From RZYY01 sp036794825 (GTDB lineage: Bacteria > Bacteroidota > Bacteroidia > Bacteroidales > 4484-276): a DNA stretch of 64,000 nucleotides. Shown one piece after another: positions 45,545 through 53,151 of the stretch (positions are counted from its first letter, which is position 1; each line of letters opens with the position of its first letter). The stretch spans positions 1-64,000 of the forward strand of contig DAIRGA010000012.1 of the NCBI GenBank assembly GCA_036794825.1, in the 5' to 3' direction. The translations under genes and the position numbers were made by a program. The notes beneath the pieces were generated by a model that was not told the origin of the DNA, made no database searches, and saw only the letters and a program-made list of their open reading frames with translations.

Positions 45545-47745
45545 GATGCCACCTCCTTCGCTGAAAGTTCGATGCCGGGGCCTTTTACCCCAAAATTTTC
45601 AATCCGCCCGTTGCTTATCACCATGTCAAAGCTCATTTTTTTAATCAGTCTTCTTCCTGAAAAAAGTTGTGTCGAAGAGCTCATTTTGATTGAGGTTGAA
45701 ATGAAATTGTCTTCGATCTTCAGGTATTTCAACTGAAAGCGGCTGTTCATAAAAAGATAAACCGGCGCTACAAAATCCTGCACCACCATCAGAAGCCCCG
45801 GTTTGAAGGCGTGTAATGGATAGGAGTCGGTAACCTCAAGCTTGTTGTAAAAACCCATGACGACCTTATACGCCCCAAGGTAGAAATAGTAGAGAAAACT
45901 GTTTTTATCTCCTTCGAAATGCATGAAATAAAACAGGTTACCGTCGTTGTGGAAATAGGCTTTTGATCTGGTTTTCCGACATTCGAGGTAGGTGTATTTG
46001 TACATATCGGAATTGACATCCCAGTCGGTGCGCTGTACCTGGCCATTTTTCCCGGTAACTTCAAAGCTGATTACCTCTCCCGGAGTGAAGCTGAAGGCTT
46101 TGAAAAGTCCCTCATTTTTGGTGATGTTGGCGATGGTTTGCCCTATTTCGGGACGGGCGTAGGTTTTGAGTTTGTATTTTCCATATTCGTGCACCAGGTA
46201 GCTGGCAATCGGGTAATCAATGGTTTTTGAACCGATAAAAGGCGTGGATTGAAGTTGCATGTGAAGATGCGGCGCCGGCGATCTACCTGAGTTTCCACAA
46301 TAACCAATTACTTCACCCTGTCTCACATAAGCCCCCTTGAAAGTCTTTATGCTGCCCTGTTTCAGATGGCTGAGTTTGGAATAAATTCCCTCGGCATGTT
46401 TGATGATAACGGTGTTCCCCCAGTTGTTGGCAAGATTCATTTCGCCCACCGGATTATCAGCAATTCCCTCCTGTATCTCCTGCACAAATCCATCAGCCGG
46501 CGCAAGCACGGGTTTGTTATAGCAGTAAAAGTCCCGGACTTCTCCCCCATAACCTGAATAAGTCTTTCCATCTTCGTCCATCACTTCGAAATCCCAGGCA
46601 TGCCGCCAGTCGTCCTTGTGTGTGTGCTCTCCGTTATGTCCCTGGGTTACCGTCCATTCGTCAAGGAAAGGAAGGTTGATGTTGACAATAGCGCTTACAT
46701 CGAACCGCGATTTGTAATTGTGCTGCGAGTAAAGATTACGCTCGGGCGAGTAGCGCTGAACCACCACCAGTTCAGGCTTATAGAAATTCCGATGCCGGAA
46801 CTTCAGCACATAGAGAAACATCACAACAATGATGTTGAAAGCGATGGAGAAAACCGAAAGGTCGAGCAGAATAAAAAATCTTCCGGCGGCGCTCAGGATG
46901 ATGGCGGCCAGCGGAGTGAGCAGAATTACCCATAAAAGCGACCATTTGGAAGGCACTATGAAGAAGCCGCCAATAGCAATAGCGCCTAAAATATAATTAA
47001 ATCCTATGTAGCTGTAGCTTAGGTCGGTGAGATCGGCGCCGATTAAAAGGTAAAAGAACCAGGCCGAAAAAAAGCCAATGATCGTCAGCAGGAATGCAAT
47101 TCTTGAATAGATAATCAAGCCGATGGCAACCACTACACCTGCCAGCAGGTTGTACTGAAAAAATATGGCTGCCAGCGACCTGAAATAGGTGGCAATGGAG
47201 TTGGGGATGCCCAGGTCGTTTACCCAATAATAGAGCTTAACCATCGGCATGCCGCCGTATTTGTAAATTTCGTTGATAAGAAAAATCCCGCGGTCGCTCA
47301 TCGAAAGCGCTGAAAACTCGCGGGTGGCCAGTGTAACCAGCCAGATTCCCAGCAAAAACGGCCAGCCGAGGTAGGGGAGGCCATATTTCCCAAAAAATCC
47401 CAGCAGCCAGATGGTCAGAAACAAAGTAAAAAGCGATGCAAACACCAGAACGACAAAAAATTCGATTCCGGGCTGGTAGAACAACCCCATTCCCAGCCCA
47501 ACCAGCAGGGGATTGAACCCGTAAAGCCCTTCCGAAACACTTTGCCGGTTCAGGCCGATGAGGGTAGCTGCAAGGTTGGCGGTAACCAGCGCCATCAGCC
47601 CGCTCAGGCCAGATATCCAGTCGAAAAAAGTAACCGCAACCAGTATCAGTGCAAGGGTTTTTTGTTTGGAGAAAAAAACCTGCGAGTAGCTGAAGAGTAT
47701 TCCTTCGAGGAAGAGTAAGATAGCTTTTTCGGTTTTATGAATCAT
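45541..47745 (-). CDS. Urea transporter - M23 metallopeptidase fusion
   Basis: 734 residues in three parts. Residues 1-~315 form a urea-transporter-family membrane domain (GLNRQSVSEGLYGFNPLLVGLGMG). Residues ~360-520 are an M23/LysM-type peptidase domain with the Zn motif His382-x-x-Asp385 (RHAWDFEV), His460 (LSHLKQG) and His493-Leu-His495 (PHLHMQL). The last ~210 residues are beta-rich and unrecognised. It starts the three-gene operon down to 43587; its ATG overlaps the stop of the small HTH frame (47742-48005). Confidence 0.85.
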   Translation of the reverse strand: MIHKTEKAILLFLEGILFSYSQVFFSKQKTLALILVAVTFFDWISGLSGLMALVTANLAATLIGLNRQSVSEGLYGFNPLLVGLGMGLFYQPGIEFFVVLVFASLFTLFLTIWLLGFFGKYGLPYLGWPFLLGIWLVTLATREFSALSMSDRGIFLINEIYKYGGMPMVKLYYWVNDLGIPNSIATYFRSLAAIFFQYNLLAGVVVAIGLIIYSRIAFLLTIIGFFSAWFFYLLIGADLTDLSYSYIGFNYILGAIAIGGFFIVPSKWSLLWVILLTPLAAIILSAAGRFFILLDLSVFSIAFNIIVVMFLYVLKFRHRNFYKPELVVVQRYSPERNLYSQHNYKSRFDVSAIVNINLPFLDEWTVTQGHNGEHTHKDDWRHAWDFEVMDEDGKTYSGYGGEVRDFYCYNKPVLAPADGFVQEIQEGIADNPVGEMNLANNWGNTVIIKHAEGIYSKLSHLKQGSIKTFKGAYVRQGEVIGYCGNSGRSPAPHLHMQLQSTPFIGSKTIDYPIASYLVHEYGKYKLKTYARPEIGQTIANITKNEGLFKAFSFTPGEVISFEVTGKNGQVQRTDWDVNSDMYKYTYLECRKTRSKAYFHNDGNLFYFMHFEGDKNSFLYYFYLGAYKVVMGFYNKLEVTDSYPLHAFKPGLLMVVQDFVAPVYLFMNSRFQLKYLKIEDNFISTSIKMSSSTQLFSGRRLIKKMSFDMVISNGRIENFGVKGPGIELSAKEVAS

Positions 47746-48005
47746 TTGGCAAAAATCAATTTAAGTTCAGTTTTTTCAATATTCCGTTCCACTGAACGCT
47801 GTGTAACTCCAATTTTTGTTGCCATTTCAGGAATTGTTTCTTCATTGTTCTGCTTTATGATCTCAATTATCACTTTATACGTTTTCCCCGACATTATCCC
47901 CGACACTTTTCCTGACATTTTCTCTTTTTCACCTCCCTCTTTATTGACATATTTGCATCCAACAAGAGGATTGATACCTGCTTCCTTATTCTTTCGATTG
48001 GTCAT
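47742..48005 (-). pseudogene. Small winged-helix ORF, probable remnant of an AlbA_2/ATPase-type regulator
   Basis: 87 residues. Residues ~40-75 form a winged helix (YKVIIEIIKQNNEETIPEMATKIGVTQRSVERNIEK) like the C-terminal part of the AlbA_2 regulators, preceded by the Ser-Gly-Lys linker (MSGKVSGIMSGK) that such proteins carry before this domain. The wing is missing and the N-terminal ATPase/AlbA parts are absent, so it reads as a decayed fragment. It overlaps the urea transporter start by 4 bp and could be translated. Confidence 0.5.
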
Positions 48006-48091
48006 TATGTAATGTAACAGAAAATAGTCTATTATAATTTGCTGACTTTCATTTGAGTGGCGTGCAACGGATTGTTGGCAAATTTTGTTAT

Positions 48092-49540
48092 CTATTTTTC
48101 ATTTTTTAAAATTTGCCAGTGACCACCAAGTTTTGGCCCTACACGTTTTAAAATGCCTTTCATTTTTAGGTTTGCAAGATAATTTTCAACCGTACGTGGT
48201 GTTTTGTTTATTTTTTCGGCAATTTTTTCGGCTGTGACATTCGGATTGTTCTGTATCTCAGCCAAAATTTGTAATTCAATTGTTCCGAAATCATTCCGAA
48301 ATCGTTCCGAAATCGTTCCGAAATCGTTCCGAAATTTTTCAAAAACTTCCTGCTTATCTTTATTTGAATTTTGCTCTGAATTCATCAAATCTTTTTCTTT
48401 ACCATTGACGGAGTTATAGGAAAAATCTGCAACTCCTTTTTCCTGTTCAAAAACCAGAGCAAGGCCCGTGCCCATTTCTTTATAAAATGGTTCGGGTAGG
48501 CCGGCGCCAGTGCAGTATTTTAGCATATCTTTTATGCCGCGTCCCCAGTTTTCGATGTATCCGGCGCGAAAAAACACACGGGCAATATCTGGATTTGCCG
48601 GCACGGAACTGTGTTTTTGCTTAAGGGTTTCCAATGTCCATCCTTCAGGCAAGCGGCCGCTGTTGTAAATCATAAGCCAGCGGTCGTAAACACTTATTTG
48701 TACCGGCACGTTGCTGCTGTAATCTTTATGAATAATGGCGTTTAATACAGCTTCGCGAAGTGCTTTTTCAGGATAATCGTATGTTTCGGTGCGGGTAATA
48801 CCTTCATAAGCAATATTGGCTTTCATGTATTTCGTAGTAAGCAGATCCATGGTTTTTTCAACCTGCTCAATCAGGCTTCCCTCAATAACATCCTGATACA
48901 ACAAATCGGAGTGCGTGCGAAAGAACCCAATTTTTACAAATGCGCCTGTAATCAGTTTTTCGGCATTTTTACCAAAACATAAAACAGCCGCTCTCAGCAG
49001 TTGGTCCTTTTCGATAAGGTTAAGTACTTCAAGAAGCTCTTTATTGCTTGCATTCAAATCCTCATCGGGAATTCGTTTGCTTCTTTGTGCTTTTTTACGA
49101 AAAATAGTAAAGGCATTTTCTGATAAATCATCCATCGAAAAATTTTCGGCAATCACGCCATCCCATTTTTTACCGCGTTTCGCCAGTAAAAATTGTTCGA
49201 GGGCGCCGCCGCTAAGGTCTTGTATCGTGCTGCCCGAACGATAATAAAAATGGCCATGATAGGACACAGGGTTTTTGCAAGAATCTACAACTATTTCAAT
49301 GTAGTTTTTCCCATTTTTGGTTTTGTGGTTGATTTGAGGAAACAAACCCAGGATATCGCGGATTTTATTTGGCAGGTCGTCCAGAAGCTTTTTATGATTA
49401 TCAATACCTATAACATCGCCTTGATTATCGAGACCTATGAAAAGCTTACCACCCTTTGCATTGGCAAAGGCACAGATAGATTTCAGGCATTCATCTTTCC
49501 ATATCTTCTTAAATTCAGTATGATGATTTTCAATCAGCAT
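48092..49540 (-). CDS. AlbA_2/ATP-binding HTH regulator (RecG-like DNA-binding family)
   Basis: 482 residues. An N-terminal AlbA_2/Schlafen-type domain (ENHHTEFKKIW...FANAKGGKLFIGLDNQGDVIGI; ~3-47), a GHKL-like ATP-binding C-terminal half (ALREAVLNAIIHKDYSS, GWTLETLKQ, IENWGRGI) and a C-terminal winged helix (~420-482). Between ATPase and HTH, an 11-bp tandem repeat encodes FRNDFGTISER-type sequence. Related proteins are common on mobile islands. Target unknown. Fragment 47742-48005 appears to be a broken paralogue. Confidence 0.85.
   Translation of the reverse strand: MLIENHHTEFKKIWKDECLKSICAFANAKGGKLFIGLDNQGDVIGIDNHKKLLDDLPNKIRDILGLFPQINHKTKNGKNYIEIVVDSCKNPVSYHGHFYYRSGSTIQDLSGGALEQFLLAKRGKKWDGVIAENFSMDDLSENAFTIFRKKAQRSKRIPDEDLNASNKELLEVLNLIEKDQLLRAAVLCFGKNAEKLITGAFVKIGFFRTHSDLLYQDVIEGSLIEQVEKTMDLLTTKYMKANIAYEGITRTETYDYPEKALREAVLNAIIHKDYSSNVPVQISVYDRWLMIYNSGRLPEGWTLETLKQKHSSVPANPDIARVFFRAGYIENWGRGIKDMLKYCTGAGLPEPFYKEMGTGLALVFEQEKGVADFSYNSVNGKEKDLMNSEQNSNKDKQEVFEKFRNDFGTISERFRNDFGTIELQILAEIQNNPNVTAEKIAEKINKTPRTVENYLANLKMKGILKRVGPKLGGHWQILKNEK
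48283..48335 (-). repeat. 11-bp tandem repeat inside the AlbA_2 gene
   Basis: Five copies of TTCCGAAATCG (plus strand; starts at 48283, 48294, 48305, 48316, 48327), near-perfect. Because 11 is not a multiple of 3, three units equal 11 codons and any change of one or two units shifts the frame ahead of the C-terminal HTH. Confidence 0.9.
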
Positions 49541-49611
49541 AGATTATTGATTCTGGTCATCCTGCGAAAATAGCTAATTTCCATATTACCCGGCAAGGTT
49601 CAATCCAGTTC

Positions 49612-50970
49612 CTACAACTCAAATTTGCTGAGATGCTCCGGTGTGTTTTCGATGGATTTGAAGATGTCCATGGTTTCGTTGTGCCTGATAATGTGGGTTT
49701 TGTCGTTCAAATCAACCAAAACAATTTTGGGCCTCAGGTTGATAAACTGCATCCACTGGGTCATGTTATAGGCGCCCACGTAGTGTATCACAAAATGGTC
49801 GCCTTTATTGAGCAGCGGAAGCAGGGCATTTTCACGGATCACGTCAATGTTCATGCACAGCGGGCCGTACATCGTGGTCTCTTCGGTGTATTGCGAAAAC
49901 TCCTGCGCCGGTGTTATCTTGTGGTCGTACCAGAATGAGGTAAACAACAGGTTGATGCCAATATCCACAATGGTAGTCCTTTTCCCTGTTGACGAACGTT
50001 TATTGGAAATTACCGTGCCGAGCAAAAATCCAGCTTCGTCCACCAATGCCCTTCCAAGCTCAAGGATCAGCAAAGGCAGCTCGTCGGGTGGATACTCAGC
50101 ATTAAGCAGAGCTGAAGAAATCTCTTCGGCAAAATCGTCAAACGAGGGGCTGGTATCCACTCCGGGCAGGTAGGCGCCTTTGAGTGTATTTTTTGACGGG
50201 AAACCACCACCGATATCAATGTATTTGATGTTGTGATCATATTTTCGCTTGAGCCCCAGAGCCAGGTCAGTAAGTTTCATTGCGGCAATTCCATAAGCCT
50301 TGGTACTCATGATAAAAGTACCGATGTGGCAATGCAACCCGACCAGATCCATTTTGCCGGAAGCCATGATTTTGTTCAGCGCATCCCAGGCCTGGCCGTT
50401 TTCGTAGTTGAAACCAAAACGATCCCAGATGGGGAAAATGCCGGTATCCATGTTTACCCGGATGGCCACCCGCGGGCGTTTGTTAAGTTGCCCGGTGAGT
50501 TCGATGATCGTGTATAGCTCGTCGAGGTGGTCAATGTGGATCAGCGAGTCGTTTTCGATGGCTTTGGTGAGTTCGGCTGTCGTTTTGTCGGGTCCATTGA
50601 AGATGATCTTTTTCGGGTCAACGCCATTGCCGAGTGCTTTGTCGTACTCAAATCCGCTTACTACCTCAGCCCATGAGCCTTCCTGGTGATATATGTTGCA
50701 CACCGCATCCAGGTAGTTGGTTTTGTAAGACCAGGCAAACTGCACTTTCGGATAGCGCATCGAAAAGGCTTTTTTTGCCTTCCTGAATATATTACGGATT
50801 GATTTTTCCGAAATCACAAATAGTGGTGAGCCATATTTTTCGATCAGGGTTGTAACCGGCACACCTTCGATGTGAGTTTTGGGAGTGCGGTCAATGCGTG
50901 CGCCGAACTTATTGGGCATATCGGTTTCCAGTCGTTTGATAACCGGGCGCTCATATCTTAATTTTTCCAT
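49612..50970 (-). CDS. PLP-dependent fold-III decarboxylase/racemase-like protein
   Basis: 452 residues, alanine racemase/diaminopimelate-ornithine decarboxylase fold. The PLP lysine is Lys83 in FAWSYKTNYL; other family blocks are GLHCHIGTF, DIGGGFPS and YGPLCMNIDV (Cys/Asp of the second active-site half). The N-terminus is ~35 residues longer than usual DAP decarboxylases. It follows an ATP-grasp gene (35-bp gap) and a PqqD-like gene, which points to a specialised peptide or amino-acid modification rather than lysine synthesis. Substrate unknown. Confidence 0.85.
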   Translation of the reverse strand: MEKLRYERPVIKRLETDMPNKFGARIDRTPKTHIEGVPVTTLIEKYGSPLFVISEKSIRNIFRKAKKAFSMRYPKVQFAWSYKTNYLDAVCNIYHQEGSWAEVVSGFEYDKALGNGVDPKKIIFNGPDKTTAELTKAIENDSLIHIDHLDELYTIIELTGQLNKRPRVAIRVNMDTGIFPIWDRFGFNYENGQAWDALNKIMASGKMDLVGLHCHIGTFIMSTKAYGIAAMKLTDLALGLKRKYDHNIKYIDIGGGFPSKNTLKGAYLPGVDTSPSFDDFAEEISSALLNAEYPPDELPLLILELGRALVDEAGFLLGTVISNKRSSTGKRTTIVDIGINLLFTSFWYDHKITPAQEFSQYTEETTMYGPLCMNIDVIRENALLPLLNKGDHFVIHYVGAYNMTQWMQFINLRPKIVLVDLNDKTHIIRHNETMDIFKSIENTPEHLSKFEL

Positions 50971-51005
50971 GTTTTTATTGCTTTTTCTATTCGTTTAATT
51001 CAAAA

Positions 51006-52064
51006 TTAAAGTTCCCCGCTGGTGGATATCTGCTGGAATTCTTCGATATCAACAATCATATCCCAGGCATACCGGACAAACATTTTTCCCACCTTGTATT
51101 CGGTAAACGGGGGAACCTCTTCACCCAAAGCAAGCCTGACCAGCGCTTCGGGAATGTTTTGGCCGGCGCCTACCGAAAGATAGATCCACGCGGGCATACG
51201 GGGGTTGATCTCAAGGAGGTAAAATTCATTTTGCTTGTCCTTCATCAATTCCAGCTCAAACCCGCCACGCCATTTCGTCTGGCTGATGAAGCTGTTGGTG
51301 AGTTCAATCATCCGGTAGTCCGAAATGGAAACTCCACCCCATGCTTTACCTTTGTCGGTGATGTATTGCTTGCGCATCGGAATGGCGGCAATAGTATTTC
51401 CATGGCCATCACCCAGTCCGGTTACGTTGAACTCGCTGCCGTGCACAAACTCCTGAATGATGATCGGCACCCCCCATTTGGCTGAAATCTTGTTGAAATA
51501 AGTCTTCACCTGGTCGTCGTTGTAAGCTACATAAGCCTCGTAGTATTTTCCCTTGACCAACACCGGAAATTCAAAATCTTTCGATATAGTCCTGGTGGAA
51601 CTGAGATCATAATAGGCTTTTCCTTTCGGAACTTTGATGCCATAGGTTTCGCCAAATTTGTCGAGGTTCACTTTGTGCCGCTCCTCGAACTGATTCAGCG
51701 TGGGCAGAAAAGTGCTGATTCCCATATCTTTCAGTTGATCTTCAAGCTTGATGAAAGGATACAACTCTGCATCAAAATTAGGGATGATGACATCGAGTTT
51801 TTCCTGCTGATGGATGTAAGACAGGCGATCCATAATAGCCTCTATTCCTGAAGAAGGGTATGGAATCAGGTAGGTTTTATCCACCAGGTCGTGCATGTAA
51901 ATGCCGGGTTCCAGCGATTCATACCCAAGCCCGATGATCCGGCAGTCGAACGACTCAGCCTCTTTGAGCCCTCTAATCACCGCAACACCTGGTCCCGGGC
52001 TGTCTATGGCATTCAGCCCCGAAACCGCTATCGTGAGTTTTCGTTTCTCAGCCATTTTCGACAA
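51006..52064 (-). CDS. ATP-grasp ligase-like protein
   Basis: 352 residues. A pre-ATP-grasp Rossmann-like region (LTIAVSGLNAIDSPGPGVAVIRGL), then an ATP-grasp fold with FPVLVKGKYYEAYVAY (ATP-binding Lys), IIQEFVHGSEFNVTGL and the Mg2+ site GGFELELMKDKQNEFYLLEINPRMPAW. The family joins a carboxylate to an amine or thiol using ATP. The start overlaps the PqqD-like gene by 17 bp; a second Met three codons in is also possible. Partners on either side suggest a short biosynthetic pathway. Confidence 0.87.
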   Translation of the reverse strand: MSKMAEKRKLTIAVSGLNAIDSPGPGVAVIRGLKEAESFDCRIIGLGYESLEPGIYMHDLVDKTYLIPYPSSGIEAIMDRLSYIHQQEKLDVIIPNFDAELYPFIKLEDQLKDMGISTFLPTLNQFEERHKVNLDKFGETYGIKVPKGKAYYDLSSTRTISKDFEFPVLVKGKYYEAYVAYNDDQVKTYFNKISAKWGVPIIIQEFVHGSEFNVTGLGDGHGNTIAAIPMRKQYITDKGKAWGGVSISDYRMIELTNSFISQTKWRGGFELELMKDKQNEFYLLEINPRMPAWIYLSVGAGQNIPEALVRLALGEEVPPFTEYKVGKMFVRYAWDMIVDIEEFQQISTSGEL

Positions 52065-52293
52065 GTGAATAGTTTTTCAACGTAACCACAAAATCTTCGA
52101 AATCCTTTTCGAAAGTGTTTTTCTCTACAAAATAGCCCGAAATGATCTCCCTGATTATTTCCTCCTGCTCTTTACCATCTTTCAGATTATTGATAATTCT
52201 TGCTCCCATGGGGTTAACAGTAAATGACTCGCCGGTATCAGGATTGAAAATCAACCCTGATGCGCTGACAGCTATGTTTTTTTTAATTTTCAT
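52048..52293 (-). CDS. PqqD-like protein (RiPP recognition element)
   Basis: 81 residues. The pattern AVSASGLIFNPDTGESFTVNPMGARIINNLKDGKEQEEIIREI matches the PqqD/RRE winged helix-turn-helix that binds leader peptides of ribosomal natural products or tethers enzymes to a carrier peptide. It directly precedes and overlaps the ATP-grasp gene. No precursor peptide is visible in the 29 bp upstream. The secreted T9SS protein gene lies just ahead on the same strand. Confidence 0.85.
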   Translation of the reverse strand: MKIKKNIAVSASGLIFNPDTGESFTVNPMGARIINNLKDGKEQEEIIREIISGYFVEKNTFEKDFEDFVVTLKNYSLVENG

Positions 52294-52322
52294 GAATTAG
52301 AAACTTTATAATGATATAAATA

Positions 52323-53117
52323 TCAGTTGATTACAAGTTTACGGGCGGTTGTGCGCCATGCTCCTGCCTGCAGGTAATAGAAATAGACCCCACGCGGGTA
52401 TGATGTAGTTTCGATGGTAATTTCATCATCGTTCCTGTTAACCGGAATGCAACGAAGGGTAACTCCTTCAGTATTGGTAATGCAGATTTCTCCGGCCTGC
52501 TTATCTTCTGGTAACTCATATGGAATTGTAGTAAATGTTTGGCTTGGATTTGGAAATGCCTTGAAAAGATTGCTGTTTTGGGTATGCTCTTCTACTGCAA
52601 AAGAGGTAAGATGTCCCGGCAGCGAATAGACTCCGGTTTGAATAGTATATGGATATAAGGAGTAATCGTAGCTAAATGTTGTCAATTTGGCGCTGTTGTC
52701 GCTCATGGTGTGCACCAGAACGTACTGGCAACCGGGTATAGTGAGCAGAATTGTTCCATCATCCCTGATTATGTTTGTGGTGTAGGTATAGTACTGTCCT
52801 ACCTCATCATAGCTGTAGTAAACATAAGCCAGGCATACACTATTATCAACCGTGAAAAGGTTTTCAGAAACATATTTTATGTCGTACAACCAGTGATTTG
52901 TGGGTACATCAAGCACTATGGTTTTCCATGGTGTGTGGTCAGTGTTGTAAATTCTGCATTGCTCGGCGCCAACGTGCATAATGAAGAATTTGTCGCCCGA
53001 ATTGGATAACCTGGTGTAGGTTCCCGAATGATCGTAGGTTTGTTCAAGCGTGATCTGGCTTTGAGCGATGCCAACACTCAGTAATAGCCATCCAACAATA
53101 ATAGTCAGTTGTTTCAT
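52323..53117 (-). CDS. Secreted protein with T9SS C-terminal sorting domain
   Basis: 264 residues. A signal peptide (ends GIAQSQ, ~residue 20) precedes a beta-rich middle (~25-185) with repeated strand/turn units resembling a partial propeller, followed by a T9SS sorting domain (AFPNPSQTFTTIPYELP ... YPRGVYFYYLQAG). Surface exported; function unknown. Same strand as the pentahaem gene upstream and the PqqD-like gene downstream (29-bp gap). Confidence 0.8.
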   Translation of the reverse strand: MKQLTIIVGWLLLSVGIAQSQITLEQTYDHSGTYTRLSNSGDKFFIMHVGAEQCRIYNTDHTPWKTIVLDVPTNHWLYDIKYVSENLFTVDNSVCLAYVYYSYDEVGQYYTYTTNIIRDDGTILLTIPGCQYVLVHTMSDNSAKLTTFSYDYSLYPYTIQTGVYSLPGHLTSFAVEEHTQNSNLFKAFPNPSQTFTTIPYELPEDKQAGEICITNTEGVTLRCIPVNRNDDEITIETTSYPRGVYFYYLQAGAWRTTARKLVIN

Positions 53118-53140
53118 GATTTGTGATGTTTAAAATTTTG

Positions 53141-53148
53141 CAAATGTA
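53141..53148 (-). promoter_or_regulatory. -7 box (TACATTTG) upstream of the T9SS protein
   Basis: Exact TAnnTTTG 23 bp before the ATG at 53117, just beyond the end of the pentahaem gene. It suggests that the T9SS protein and the PqqD/ATP-grasp/PLP genes downstream have their own start. Confidence 0.5.
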
Positions 53149-53151
53149 GTT

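Noticed and set aside
48283..48335. Tandem repeat considered as a second CRISPR-like array
   Set aside because: Units are 11 bp and directly adjacent, without spacers, inside a coding sequence.
52294..52322. Search for a precursor peptide next to the PqqD-like gene
   Set aside because: Only 29 bp, no start codon with a plausible small peptide; none seen in the short gaps of the cassette either.
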